Shown here piece by piece: positions 33,968-46,110 of a DNA stretch of 64,000 nt. Position 1 is the stretch's first letter; every line of letters starts with the position of its first letter. The position numbers and the translations under genes were made by a program. Source of the stretch: Heterocephalus glaber (Eukaryota; Chordata; Mammalia; Rodentia; Bathyergidae). The DNA lies in contig NW_004624734.1 in the NCBI RefSeq assembly GCF_000247695.1, forward strand, positions 14,493,315 to 14,557,314. Direction: 5' to 3'. The notes below the pieces were generated by a model. It was given only the letters and a program-made list of their open reading frames with translations, searched no databases and was not told the DNA's origin.

Positions 33968-34745
33968 ATCCCTGAAAACCTACCGTTACTCCTCATGGCC
34001 CATCTCCCAAGAGATATTTACTTTTGATACTTTTATATCTCTGCAGTTCTTTCCATTTCTTGTCCATTGTTCCTACTCCCACAATACCACTGTTCTTTTC
34101 TGGTTTGTCCCAGTAGCTTACTACCAGGGTTTCCTTGCCCACTCTTGCCTTGGCCTTGCTAATATCCGTGGTGCAGCTGGAGTATTTCTAAAATACACAT
34201 TGGTTATGTCATTTCTCCTACCTGTGCTCCCCACTTCCACCCTGATACTCAAACTGAGCATACCTCAACACTTACTGTTGTTCTTCTTATAAACGTTGAA
34301 AATCTTTATTTTGCTGATAGGGCCTTGTGTGGTTGGTTTGTCTACCCAAGTGCACTTTACACCAAGCTTCATTTTACTCTGCACTGCACCTAATTTATCC
34401 TGTATCAGTTCCTTGGACACACCAGGTTCTTTCTCTCAACAGTAACTCTTTTGCCTCATCCTGGGAAATTCTCTTTCTACTTCTTTCTTTTTTGCCAAGT
34501 CTTTAGATCTCAGCTCTGCTGTTACTGTTGGCTTCCTCAGAAACCACCCTGCTTCCTTCAGAACCTCTTGTCCCTTCTAAAAACATGTAACTTCATAGCA
34601 TTTAATTGAATCATGATATTTATTTGGTGATTACTTCATTGATATTGCTGTTCTTTATTGTACTTTTGAGCTCTGCAAAAGCAAAGATATTTGCTAGTAC
34701 TGGTGAACAGTAGGTGTTAATCATATTGACTACTGTTTATTAAGC
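33968..34745 (+). mobile_element. LINE L2 relic, 3' segment
   Basis: GGTTATGTCATTTCTCCTAC, GTCTTTAGATCTCAGCTCTG, TCCTCAGAAACCACCCTGC and TTGAGCTCTGCAAAAGCAAA continue the L2 begun at 32600 through to its 3' terminal region. Confidence 0.72.
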
Positions 34746-35304
34746 CTCATTGTGTAATCATAGGAGATGGGGCTTATTCAGGTTTTGGAGGGATAAAACA
34801 TGTAATTTGGGATCCTTCTTCAATAAAATAATGGATTATAGATATAACATAACTGCAGCCTCCTTGAGAGAGACCCTTGCTGCTGATGCTTAAAATTCAT
34901 TAACTTTACGATAGATATGCTTTTGGACAGAGTAAACTTTTTGTACAAAAGTGACTGTTGGCTTGGCTGGGCCAGATGTAGTTGCTGAGAGAGGAGGGTT
35001 TGGAAATTGACATTGCACAGAGTTGAGCAATTCTCTCTGTGGATACCAGGCAGCTGAACCTGATGAGCTATATATGATAGGTCATCTGTGGCTGGCTTAG
35101 CCCACTGAATATACCCACCTCTACTCTGAGTGAAGAGAGGACACAGAGCAAAAGGTCAAAATCTCTGTCTTTTAAAAGCTTGCTGGTTAGAGATAAGAAT
35201 TAAGTACATTTGGTATTCACAGCCCCACCTCATTTTGGGAACAAATGTTCTATGTTTGCTTCCTTTGTATTATAGTTACAGATATTTTGGACCTTCAGAT
35301 ATTG
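34746..35304. other. No gene or named repeat seen
   Basis: Plain AT-rich sequence. Confidence 0.4.
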
Positions 35305-35729
35305 TAGTGGTTGAATCATGACTCCCTAAAATGTATATCCACATTCTATTCCAAGGAACCTGTGAATGTGACTTTATTTGGAAATAGGGTCTTTGAACAT
35401 GGAATTAATTTAAAGATCTCGTAGTGAGAGCATCCCGTACTATCCAGGTGGACCCTAAATCCAATAACAAGTATCAACAGGCAGAAAGACAAAATTACTA
35501 CAAATTTAGTTTAAAGATCTAATTAGTTTTCCTCTGATTCTAGAATTGGGTGACACTTCACTCCATGGAACACAATGAATGTTCTGATGAGTTGGGCAGG
35601 TGAGGTTAACTCTGTCAGCAGAAAATGGCTGAAGAAAGCAGGAACAGAGCATGAGATCTGAAATCCATCATCTCGAAATTGCTTTCCTTGGAGTTTAAAG
35701 AATGGGGAGTTTGTTACTATGTTGATACT

Positions 35730-36262
35730 CTTAGTTAGCTATTCTGTTGCTGGGAGCTGGGACAAAATACTGGACATCTGCAACTTAAAGCAGGAGAGGT
35801 GTATTGGTCACTTTTCTGTCACAGACACAATACTCAACACCTGCAACTTAAAAGAAGGTAGAATTATTTGGGCTGATCGCTTTAGTCCACGATCAGCAGG
35901 TTCCAAGGCAGAAATCGGATAGCAGAGGGACATGGTGGAGCAAAAAATACTCAACCCATGGCAGGCAGGAAGGAGAGAGGGAAGAGAGGAGCCAGAAAGA
36001 TTATATTCCTTAGGTCACACCCTCAGTGATCCGATTCTTACCACGCCCCACCTTCTAATAACAAGTCAGCACACCCTCATGATCTAATTGCTTTCTACAC
36101 ACATGAGAATTTGAGGACTATTTTAGATCCAAACCATAATGAGTTTATTTGGCTTACAGTTTCGAAGGGTTCAGTCTATGATCAGCTGGCTCCAAGGCAG
36201 AAACATGATAGAAAGACACGCTGGAGGAAATCTGCTAAACCATGGCAGCCAGAAAAGCAGAA

Positions 36263-36308
<46 letters not shown>

Positions 36309-36530
36309 AGAGTGGCCAAAAATAAGAATATACACTTCTAGGTCACAGACTCAGTGCCTGTCACTTCCTACAAAGCCTGACCTCCTAACAGCACATTCAG
36401 CTCTGGAGTTATCAATGGATTAATCCACGGATGAGTATAGCACATCCATGATCCAATACCTTCCAAACCCACACCTCTGAATACATGAGTTGATTAGGGG
36501 ACATTTTAGATCTAAGCCATAGCACTTAGG
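35730..36530 (-). mobile_element. MaLR LTR containing a second MaLR LTR
   Basis: The phrase family GACAAAATACTGGACA / GACACAATACTCAACA with CTGCAACTTAAA appears twice within 75 bp (35759 and 35823), and the later phrase CCAAGGCAGAAA also twice (35905 and 36194). The inner copy spans about 35806-36139. The outer copy starts at 35730, is interrupted, resumes at about 36140 and ends near 36530. Confidence 0.6.
36265..36304. repeat. (GA)n microsatellite
   Basis: Pure GA run inside the outer MaLR LTR, at the purine-rich site of that family. Confidence 0.97.
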
Positions 36531-36899
36531 TTGACTGGAATCTTCTATTCTTTTGAAAAACTGACCAATTTCAAAGTTTAGTTTAATTATGTACTTAGTA
36601 GAAATGACCCTATTCTGGTTTGATCTGGTTTGCTGGGAGGCAGAGGCTTCTCTAAGACAATAGCCTCCCATAAAATTGTTTAAAATGTGTCTTTATAAGG
36701 GGCTGTGAAGACTGAGGTGGAGAGTGGAGTGATACAACCACAAGCTAAGGAATCCTTGGGCCCACTAGAAGTTGTATTTTTCTCTAGAGATTTTGGAGGC
36801 CCTGCCACATTTTGATTTTAATCATCTCATGTCCAGAACATAGAATAAATTTCTACTGTATTTTGCTATTAAATTAATGATAATTTGTTAGTTTTGCAA

Positions 36900-37800
36900 A
36901 ACTAACATAAAAGTGTCTCTAACTTACATCTATTTCCAATTCCTTTTTCAATCATTATTTTTGCCAGCCTTCAAAGTGAATGTATGGTCTTAACTAACAC
37001 AAATTAGTGTCTACTTTAAAATTTTCATTGATATCAAACTCTAATCATGAGTCATTTTTTCTAGGCTCCTCAATTTGAGGGAGAGATATTACAGTGTGCT
37101 GAGTAGAAAGCAGATATTCCCAGAAATTGAGAGCTGTGCTGTGCCCCTCAAGTCTCTAAGAAATACCCTGGTAATTAGGGAACACAAATAATACATATTA
37201 GTGGTGGTCATTTGTACCTAGTTGATAAATTGAATTTTTTCTTTGTAACATATCTGGCAATTACTTATATAAGTAGAAGTTTAATCTTTATCTGACCTGT
37301 ATTTGGGAGGTTTTTAGCTTAGCTGGTCTAGGGAATATGGCTTTTATGATGTGAGATTAGGAGACAGAAGCTGCTTTTTTGGGAGAACGTGTCTATCAAA
37401 GTCAAGATGTAAGACAGGAAGCCCCTTCCTTTGCCTGTCAAAATCAGTAGGGAAAGAATAGTGATAAATCAGTGTAATAACAGTGGCAATGAACTGTCGG
37501 CTTGGTGAGGGAGTCTGGATAAATTTCCCTTTTCAAGCTATCAGTTTTAAGCAAATAAAAGGCCTAAAGCAAAGAGTAAAAATAATGGCTATAAACCAAG
37601 AGAATAACTTTAGATACAGGAGATATTAACTGACAGAATTTCCATTTTCCTACTTGCTCTTCAAGGATGACTAGGCACTGTAAAACCTCATTAAATCAAA
37701 GATTTTACATTTGTGATTTCTTTTTACCTCCAACAAGAGCTACACTTCAAGTTCCTTATTTACCTCTGCTTCCTCAGTGCCTTACACTGGTAATAATAAT
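36900..37800. other. No gene or named repeat seen
   Basis: AT-rich; nothing assignable. Confidence 0.4.
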
Positions 37801-37804
37801 GATA

Positions 37805-38010
37805 ATGACAACACTCATAAACATATGTTTCATATTTACCTTCACTTATCCTTGAAACAAAGCTAAGAGGAAGGTGCTCTCATTATTTCTATTTGCACAC
37901 AGGAAAACAGAGATGAAGCAAGGTAAAGCAGGTTGCCTAAGTCACACAGTTAGTAGGAGTGGATTTGCATTTGAACCTAGGTGGTCAAGCTTCAGAAACC
38001 GTGATCTTTG
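37805..38010 (+). mobile_element. MIR SINE
   Basis: GGAAAACAGAGATGAAGCAA, AGTCACACAGTTAGTAGGAG and TTTGCATTTGAACCTAGGTG are canonical MIR blocks. Confidence 0.72.
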
Positions 38011-38039
38011 CAGCTTGAGAAAGATCCAAAATGCTCAGT

Positions 38040-38295
38040 GAGTAATAACAGTAAATTCAGTCATGCTGAGCACTTACAACCTGCCTGATACTATTGCCTT
38101 TTCCATGTCTTAACTTATTTAATATCCCTAAGTACTTATTTATTTATGAGTACAGTACTCTTTGATCTCTGAGATTTCATGTAAGGAAACTGAGGCCTTG
38201 GGCCCAGGAATTGCCCAAAATTTACAGCTATTAAGTGTTAATGGCAGATTTCCAAGCCACAATATTTGACTTGTCATTAGTACTCCTAACCATGA
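38040..38295 (+). mobile_element. MIR SINE, second copy in tandem
   Basis: TGAGCACTTACAACCTGCCT, TAAGGAAACTGAGGCCTTGG and TTACAGCTATTAAGTGTTAA are in MIR order, 30 bp after the preceding MIR in the same orientation. Confidence 0.7.
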
Positions 38296-38544
38296 AGCAG
38301 TTACATTTCTCACATGAACAAATCATGAAACTGATCTTCACCATAGCTATAGGGGCAAAGAGCCTCTCTATAAATCATAATTGCCATATTTTAAAAGCAG
38401 TTTAGAAACAACCATTTGCTACAATACATTCATAAAGAGGAAAATAAAAATGGAGTAGCATTGGCTTGAAGCACTTGAAATAGTGTTGATCTCAAACACA
38501 TTCACAGTTCAGTGTCTGAACTGGGCTGTAGACATTTTTACTTC

Positions 38545-38990
38545 TCAGTCCCTATCTTAGTTCCTTTTCTCATGGTCGAGACAAAATACCTGACACCCAA
38601 TGTTAAAGGAGGAAAGGTTCACTGTAGCTCACAGTTTGTAGAGGTTTCAATGCATAGGCTGGCTCCAACCAAGGCAGATTGGTGTGGCACATGGATATTG
38701 CAGAGGAGAAATAGTTCATGACAGGCAGAAGTCAGCAAAGCAGTGAAGTAGCAAAGCAGCAAGCCATGAGAGTGAGTTACAACAGCAGCCCTCTTGCTGT
38801 TCCTTATATTCTATCTAGGCTACCCACTCTTACAGCAGGTAGCACTCACACTCAGGGTGGGGCACCCTTAATCCTAGCATCACACCTTTAATTCTAGCAT
38901 CACACACTCTAGATCCAGGCACCTCCATAAAGCTCCACCTATAACTTCATGAGGTTTTGGGGGGACATCTAGTTACAAGCCTTAACAGTC
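38545..38990 (-). mobile_element. MaLR-type LTR
   Basis: CTTAGTTCCTTTTCTCATGG, GACAAAATACCTGACACCCA, TGTAGAGGTTTCAATGCATA, GGCTGGCTCCAACCAAGGC and GGGGGGACATCTAGTTAC match the other copies of this rodent LTR family. Confidence 0.7.
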
Positions 38991-39056
38991 CCTGTGCAAG
39001 TTGACCTTTAAACTGGGCCAAACTGGAGATTCCTGAAACAGTTATCCTTTACTAAC

Positions 39057-39346
39057 TTGTACAACAGTCCCCTTCAGTCAAACTTTGCAGAGACAGACTA
39101 TACCAAAGCCCTTGTAGAGCAGTTTAACTTTTGAGAGCACCGGTCATTATGGTAGACTAACAAGTGCTGTAACTCCACCCTCCCTGTAGTTTAGAGCTAT
39201 AAACATAGCTGCCATTTTGTAAAACTTCCTAGCTCATTTCCAAGATTGTTTGAGTCTCTATTTTCTCAGATTCCAGTTCTAGTTACTCCAAATAAATGTG
39301 ATTTCCTTTGTTCTCAGCTAGGTTGATTTTACTCTCAGTCAACATA
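39057..39346 (+). mobile_element. Possible retroviral LTR
   Basis: A TATAAA at about 39201, a later AATAAA near 39292 and an end rich in CTCAG with TCAACA give an LTR-like order. I could not find a convincing target duplication. Confidence 0.28.
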
Positions 39347-39424
39347 AGCAACTCATTCAAGATTATTGTGGACTTCATAAAAGCAGCTTTCCTAGCTCTT
39401 TAAAGTGGGGAGACAGCAACACTT

Positions 39425-39580
39425 TGCTACCCAAAGTGTCCTCAGACTAGTAGCCCTGGTATCACCTGAGGACATTTTAGAAATGCATAAGCTCAAGCTC
39501 TTTCAAGATCCATGAGTCAGAATCTGCATTTTAACAAGTTCTTTGGGTGATTCAATGCAAATTGAAATCTGAGAAATGCT
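39425..39580 (+). mobile_element. MER20-like hAT DNA transposon fragment
   Basis: CAAAGTGTCCTCAGACTAGT, TTTTAGAAATGCATAAGCTC, GAGTCAGAATCTGCATTTTA and ACAAGTTCTTTGGGTGATTC are MER20 blocks in order. Confidence 0.7.
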
Positions 39581-39589
39581 TCTTTGGTG

Positions 39590-39735
39590 AGCAGCTCTCA
39601 AATTTTGTCTGCCTATAAGAGTCAGCTAGGAAGCAGAAAGTTGGATTTAATTGATTTGGGGGTGTACCCTGAGCAATGAGACATTAAAATCCTTTCAGGC
39701 AATGCTAATTCAAAGTCAAGGTGAAGAACCACTGA
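39590..39735 (+). mobile_element. MER5-like hAT DNA transposon
   Basis: It opens AGCTCTCAAATTTTGTCTGC and closes AAGGTGAAGAACCACTGAAC, an inverted-end pattern of MER5/Charlie elements. The interior is diverged. Confidence 0.55.
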
Positions 39736-39737
39736 AC

Positions 39738-39815
39738 TAGTGCAATGGTTCTTAACCTTGGCTGCACATTAGCATCATCTGGGGAGCTTTAAAAAAATCA
39801 TGAGGTCCAATCAAT
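39738..39815 (+). mobile_element. MER5A-like half element
   Basis: GCAATGGTTCTTAACCTTGG, CTGCACATTAGCATCATCTG and GGGAGCTTTAAAAAAAT are the first half of MER5A; the partner half is missing. Confidence 0.72.
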
Positions 39816-39819
39816 CTGT

Positions 39820-42645
39820 CAAAAATGGGTGACATTTTTCAAAAGGCTTTCCCTAGTGATTTTATTGGGCAGCCAAGGGTGAAAACAACAGGTATAAGAG
39901 ACCAAGCCTGAGTTTTGGAGTGCTTTGGTCCTATAGTTAGTTCTTTACTCAACAAGTATTTATTGCACTCACTTTTTAGTCATACAGGCAGTGTCATGGG
40001 TATTAGAGCTGTGTAACAGCAATCAGACACAATCCTTGAACTTGGATGTGAACTGGGCCAGTTACTTATCTTTTCCCAGCCTCAATTTTCTTAAGGGTGG
40101 AATGTGATATACAGGACTGGCCTTGTTTCAAGTGATTGTCTGCTCATGTCACATTCAGGACAGATTCCTGCCATCCAGCTGAGTGGGTAGCTGACCTCAG
40201 GTCTCTACCCTCTGGAAGGCCACAGCTGATTCAATAGGAGGTGAACACTTAACCAAGAATGCTCAGTCTGTGGGTTGGATTGCTGTAATTTGGGTCATTA
40301 GCAAAGTAATGATTAATTGGTTGTGTTCTTGGACTAGAAATATAGTTTGCTGGAATTAGAATTATGACTGAGAGGATGATTGAAGTTTGTGAGTGAGAGC
40401 CCATTTTCTCCTAAGGGAGCTGACTTCCCTGAAAGTGCCCTTCCCAGAATGCCTTGCAGGGGGGTGCATGCCTGCAGAATGAAGCAGGTGCCTTGCAGAG
40501 GCCCCAAGGACAGCATTTTGGCTTGGATGCCCACACAGTGCTATGGCTTACTCGTCTCTTTCTTGGGGCTTCCACTGAACAATGCAGCAGCTGTTTATAA
40601 GGAAAAGATTATTGATATTAATTCTAGGATAATATGGGGGAAATATTTTTTGTCTGCTGAGTCTTACATGATATGAGGCACATTTAAATCTGTGACTTTA
40701 TGAGGGAAATGGTATTTTCCATAATCTAAGCAAACTGGTGCCAAGGAGGCATCTGCACCAGTTAACAGGTTAAAGCAAGGTCTGTCTGGTTTCAAAATTT
40801 GTGCTCTTTTCACACCATGTGATGTTTCCTATACTTTTTAATTTGACTTTTGAATGTATACTTTTTATGGATGGTTGCGATTTTGCTTGGGAGAATTTCC
40901 TAAGGACTTTTTTCCCCACTAAACTGTTTTTGTTTTTTAGAAAAGTGAGAATTTATATTATCATTATTATCTACAGAAGAGGGCCTCCCTTCTCTTAGGT
41001 ATGTATTTACCTATTACTCTGCAAATCCTTCTAGAAAAGGAAATTATGTTAAAGTTAAGCCAAATCAGGATCAGTTCTGTGCTCTGTAAACTTTTTTTTC
41101 TTAAGTTTCTTATTTCTTCCCTCTTGTGCAAGTATAAGAGCCCACACTGGGTGGTGTGAAGGATGTTAGAGACATTTGATGGATTCTCATGATTCTGGAA
41201 ATTGTTATCAAGCCCTTCTATACTTCGGTTAGTATCAATATATTGTACTGAAAGTACATCTAATCTCATGTTTGGAATGATTTATTGGGTAGAGTCACCA
41301 GCTAAGTTTTGAAAGAATGGAATACTAGACGGATAATTTTCTATTAAGTTAGAGATGTGCCATCCAAAATGTTAGTCAAAGCTACATATGAGAAGACAAG
41401 TGAGCACTTGCATGTGCTGTTTGAATTGAGATGTGCAGTATGTAGGTATAAAATACACTCTGAATTTCTGTAACAACCATTCAAAGGAAAGTAAAATATT
41501 TTATTAAATGTTTTTATACTGAAATATTTTATCTTGATTCTATGTTGAAATGATGCAATTTTGGACATATTAAATTAAATATAAAATATTAGAACTGATT
41601 ATATCTGTTGCTGTTTAATGTGGCTGCTGGAAAATTAAAAATTCCATAGGTGGCTTGCATTGTATTTCTGCTGGACTAGGCTGAACTAGAGCCTGTAGGT
41701 AGAGCAGAGAGAGTTGCAAAGCCTTTGCAGAGCTAATGCTTCTGAGTGCAGTAGTGGTGGAAGCCAGTAAGGATGAAGGAAAGCAAAGAAATGGTAACAA
41801 AGAAGGGTTTGAATTTTGTCCTATTTCACATTTTTGCTACTTATGCAACTTACTTTGCCCCAAAGGCAAAGATTCCATTGAAAGTACAACCTGCTGGTAA
41901 GAAATCTGACTGTGTTCTTTTCTTCTGTTTGTGCTGTAAGTAGAACTAAGCCATCATCAAAATTTAGCTGACACTCTAGCTGATGGTTAACCAGAAACCT
42001 AGCTCCCTGCTGGCTGCCATGGCACTCTGGCCCTGAAAATAATGACTTCTGGGCACACACTGTCTCTTGAGGCCCTAGGAAGGGATTTTCAAATGCAGTG
42101 GGGTTGTTGTTAGGATGTGATGAATATTCTCTGGGCTGCTGAGTCAAGGCTGGGAGCCTCAGGCCCACCTGGCCCTGGCACATCAGCTCAGCCAGGGAAG
42201 TCAGGCTCGGCTCTGGGAAAGGCCCAGTCTACTTGGAAGGCTTGAATTGTTGGCTCCAATCCCTGCATGTTCTCTAGAAGATTTGGAACTTCTTCCTGGG
42301 ACTTATTTCTACTCAGAAAACTCTATAGCAACTCTGGAGATTACCTGGGGTTCTGTACTTGGATGATTTTCAACAGATTGGTATAAGCTTTCTCTCTCTT
42401 TTTTTTTTTCCTCTTGGCTTCATTACAGTGATATACTGTATATTTTCACTCAAAGTTAGATTATTAATATATAAATGTACTCTTCTTCAAAGAGATATGA
42501 TGTGATAAAATTACTCCTGTAGCATAAAGATGAGGCGCTTATCTGCATCAACATATGGTGAGTCTTAAAAAGTTTTGAAGGATGATCTTTTCAGTGTCTG
42601 ATTCCTTAATTTCAATTGGGTAAAGCAAGAGCTATTTTACCACCA
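39820..42645. other. No gene; scattered weak repeat traces
   Basis: A weak MIR-like phrase lies near 40060-40110. A GC-richer patch at 40390-40520 has short frames only. No splice, promoter or domain evidence. Confidence 0.35.
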
Positions 42646-42649
42646 TGAT

Positions 42650-43085
42650 GGTTAATTTTATGCAACAACTTGACTGGGCTATGGGATGCCTACATAAATA
42701 TTATTTCTGGGTGTGTCTATGAGGGTGTCTCCTGAAGAGATCAACATTTGAATTGGTGGACTCAGTAAAGCATACAGCTTCCTCATGTGGGAGGGCATCT
42801 TCTGATCCTTTGAGGATTTAAACAGAGCAAAAGGTAGAGAAAGACACCCCAACCCTCTTTCTTCCTGCCTGCTTTCTTGAGCTGGGACATCTCATCTGTT
42901 GCCCTTAAACTGGAATCTATACTCTTTACTCTCTTGATTCTTAGCCCTTCAGATTCAAGCTAATTTATATCACTGAATCTACTGGGTCTCTAGCTTCTAG
43001 ATGTCAGATCACAGGGCTTCCCAGCTTCCAAAGTAAATAAGCTAGTTCCTCCTACTGGTTCTGTTTGGAGAACTCTAATGTATCA
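42650..43085 (+). mobile_element. ERVL-type (MLT2-like) LTR
   Basis: TGATGGTTAATTTTATGCAA, CTTGACTGGGCTATGGGA, TGAGGGTGTCTCCTGAAGAG and, near the end, TGGTTCTGTTTGGAGAACTC are in MLT2 order. Confidence 0.74.
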
Positions 43086-43109
43086 GGATACTAATGTAAA
43101 TCAGCTCGC

Positions 43110-43530
43110 TACTTGTTTCAGTTATCTATTGCTCTGTATCAAATTATAGAAAAGCACATTGGTTTAAAACAAAAACCACTTCATTTCTCAGGACTCTGTG
43201 GAGCAGGAATTCCATTAGGTCATGGCAGGGATAGTTTGTATTTGCTCCATCATATCTGAGGTCTCAGCTGAAATAGCCCAAAAGAGGCTAGCTGGGACGA
43301 AGTGTTACAGCTATCCAGTTGGGGTCCTAGTTCCTGTTTCAAGCTGAATTTTATGGTGTTTCCATGTGACCCGTGTGGTCTTCTTTCTAGCATGATAGAA
43401 AATAGCTGAACTTCTTACATCACAGCTGCCTTATTCCAGGAAAAATGAGACATAATCATGCCTCTTGACATTTATGTTCTTAGGGAAGAAGAGAGAAGCA
43501 ACCCTTGACATTGACACTGGTGGGATGGCT
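43110..43530 (-). mobile_element. MaLR (MLT1-like) LTR
   Basis: GTTATCTATTGCTCTGTATC, CATTGGTTTAAAACAAAAAC, GGACTCTGTGGAGCAGGAAT and GAGGTCTCAGCTGAAATAG follow the antisense of an MLT1-type LTR. Confidence 0.6.
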
Positions 43531-44339
43531 GGGCACTATCTTGGTGTTACTAGGAGCTGTCTTAGTATTTACTACTTAGACTATGGGTTTTCTTATTAAA
43601 AAGACACATTTTCTTTGAAGACTAACATCAGAAAAGGTCTTGTGTGACCAAGTTGGAGTGAGATGACAAGAACAACAACAATCAACCAACCAACTAAACA
43701 TACAACCTGTCCCATTAGCTGTCCAAATGCAAAGCCAAGAATATTGTGGCTAATAAGAATACATGTTGCTGGTTTACTAATTATAACATAAACCTCATTA
43801 TTTTCTTTCTGCTTTCCATGTTAAAATTATAAAGATACTCAACCATGAAATTATCCCTACTTTCTGACAGCAGAGCCCCACTTTCTTAAATTTTTCAAAA
43901 TCACCTACCACAAGCGCTAAGTCTGTAAGAAGTCCTTTGTAACACTTTATCAAGCTAGTCAATAAAGCCAAACTCTTCTGACCACAGAGGTATTCCTGGT
44001 GTCTAAGGCCTGCAGGGACCCAAGTTGATTCAGTGCTTATCACTGATTTATGTTGGTCAAGGTGAGTCACAAGGTCCCCCAAATCTAATCTCTGCTTTCT
44101 GATGGGTGAAATACCATGTGCATGCAGGGAAGGAAGAGAACGAGTGGGCCGTCTCCACTGGGAGACAGTCTGCCACAGTACTACATGGTGTGGATTTATA
44201 CTTTTCAGAAAGCAGTTGCATTTTATTTAAACATGTACGTGAGACATTGGTTCTGGCCATCAGGCTAGGTTTTATTCAAGTAATGAAAGAATGTAACTCC
44301 TCTTTAACTCCTCAAAAAATGAGTAGTTCTGTGGTTGTG
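43531..44339. other. No gene or named repeat seen
   Basis: Overlapping opposite-strand frames at 43798-44369 carry no family signal. Confidence 0.4.
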
Positions 44340-44536
44340 AGTTTTTTGTTTTGTGATATTCTGGATTGAACCCAAAATTGTCACACTGAGCTACATCCCT
44401 AGCCTTTTTCATTTTTTATTTTAAGGCAAGTTCTCACTAATTTGTTAAGTTGCCCAGTCTGGATTTGAACTTGAGATACTCCTGCCTCAGCCTCTCAGAG
44501 TACTGGGATTGCAGGCATATACCTCCACATATAGCT
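44340..44536 (-). mobile_element. Composite ID + B1 (B1-dID) SINE
   Basis: The left part GGATTGAACCCAAAATTGTC with ACACTGAGCTACATCCCTAG is an ID-type monomer. The right part TTAAGTTGCCCAGTCTGGAT, GATACTCCTGCCTCAGCCTC and GTACTGGGATTGCAGGC is B1. The fusion of the two is the dimer known from squirrels, mountain beaver and dormice. Confidence 0.85.
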
Positions 44537-44539
44537 GGT

Positions 44540-45920
44540 GGTTGCTGTATTTTTAAAAGCAGTGAGGTTGTCTTACATATTTTTCTTTCATCCAATACAC
44601 TACCCACAACATTCCTGCTCTTTCGTGGTCTCTGAGGCCTGATTCCTATCTTGCTGGAGGATCTCTTTGATGGTCATGTTCTAGAACTTGGGATAAACAC
44701 TTTTGCTTACTGTGTTGCTATTATCACCATTGTAACCTAGAGGAGAATTGTTCCTTCCAAGCACCACTCCCAGCAAGGCTGCTATGTCCAAGAGATTTGT
44801 CCAAAGGGAGGCTTCCCTCAGAGATTTCTGTGCAGAAAGGAAACCTGACAAAACTGTCTGATAGCTCAGTCCTCCACATTCCTGAAGATCAATATTGCTG
44901 TCTCTCTCTCCTGCCTCCTCCTCCAGTGAGAAAATGCCCATGTTTTGGTAGTTCTCGTTGATGGCCCTTTTTGTTTTAGTACATACAACAATAAGATAGA
45001 TTGATAGATGGATAACGAGTCACCCTAAGATTAAACATGGAAATTTATTTCTATGTAAGATTGTGGGTTTTTTCCCTTTGTTCTGTTTATCTGAATTTAT
45101 TTTTCTACAGTGAACTTGTATTTCTTTATAACAAAGCCAAAAGGCTAATTTTAATTAGAAACAAAAGAAGGTGCTTAAAACAGAGTACTCGAATGATTCA
45201 AATATTTGGAAAAACATTTCCCATGAGCTTACCATTTTTCATTACTTCTCTTTAACCTTGCCAGCAAGTGTTTAGAATGTAGGATGGAACGAAGTAGTAT
45301 AAATGCCTCATGACTTGTTCAATACTTTCAGGACATGTGATCAGAGAGCAGGTCCTGATATAAAGAAATGAGATGTTGGCCAACCCTGAAGAATTCTCGA
45401 TTTGGTTAGGGAGCAACTTGAGGAAGGAAAGAGTTGAATTTCTTGGCAAGTAGGAAATGCATAGATTGTACTCTGGAGTCCCAGAAAACAGCATCCAAGG
45501 AGTCATCTGTAAAAGCAAGATTAAGATGATGTCATCTTAGACTAAGATCCTTCAGGTACTTCACCTGGGACAGAGCTCTATAAAGACCCAACTCTAACCA
45601 AAGTCTACTTGAAGCAAGAGAAAGCGTGCTTCTAAAGTTAGATGCATTTTCCTATCACCTAGGCACTGAACTTTAGTGTACAAAATGAGAGCACCAGAGA
45701 GATCAGTACATGCTCTTTAAACATAAAGGTGGCATCCTGGCTGCTTCCTTTCCAATACCTTGTTTATTTTTACTTGCTTGCTCATTAGCATTTCCACCTG
45801 TAGGCAAAGAGATTAAATGAAGCATGTAGAGATTTCCTAAGTACCTATACATAAGTACCTACCATATACCTCATACTGTGCTGTGCCCTGGCCCACATAT
45901 TAGAAAATACTTGTGACAAC
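44540..45920. other. No gene or named repeat seen
   Basis: Unassigned sequence with short frames on both strands. Confidence 0.4.
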
Positions 45921-45924
45921 AGTA

Positions 45925-46110
45925 ATTACCATAATCATTTGCCGAATACCTACTGTGTCCCAGATGTTGTCTTATGTCCATATGTTGTTCAGTTCTTGAA
46001 ACAACAACCAATCTCATTGCCTTTTATTTTATAGATGAAGTAACTGGCACTCAGGAAGGTAAAGTACCTTGCCTAAGGCTGTAGCTAGTATGAAGCCATT
46101 GTAGGATATT
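45925..46110 (+). mobile_element. MIR SINE
   Basis: GAATACCTACTGTGTCCCAG, ATAGATGAAGTAACTGGCAC and TAAAGTACCTTGCCTAAGGC are MIR blocks. Confidence 0.7.

Larger units (their letters stand above)
35305..36895 (+). mobile_element. MLT1-like LTR split by 1.2 kb of later insertions
   Basis: The 5' part (35305-35490) carries GGAAATAGGGTCTTTGAACA and GGACCCTAAATCCAATAAC. The 3' part (36680-36895) resumes at GTGTCTTTATAAGGGGC and ends ATAGAATAAATTTCTACTG. The two abut at consecutive consensus positions. Between them lie an unassigned LTR-like stretch (about 35505-35725 and 36535-36670) and the MaLR pair described separately. Confidence 0.6.

Noticed and set aside
39057..39346. Full solo LTR call
   Set aside because: Promoter-like and polyadenylation-like boxes are present but no flanking duplication could be found, so it was kept only as a low-confidence feature.
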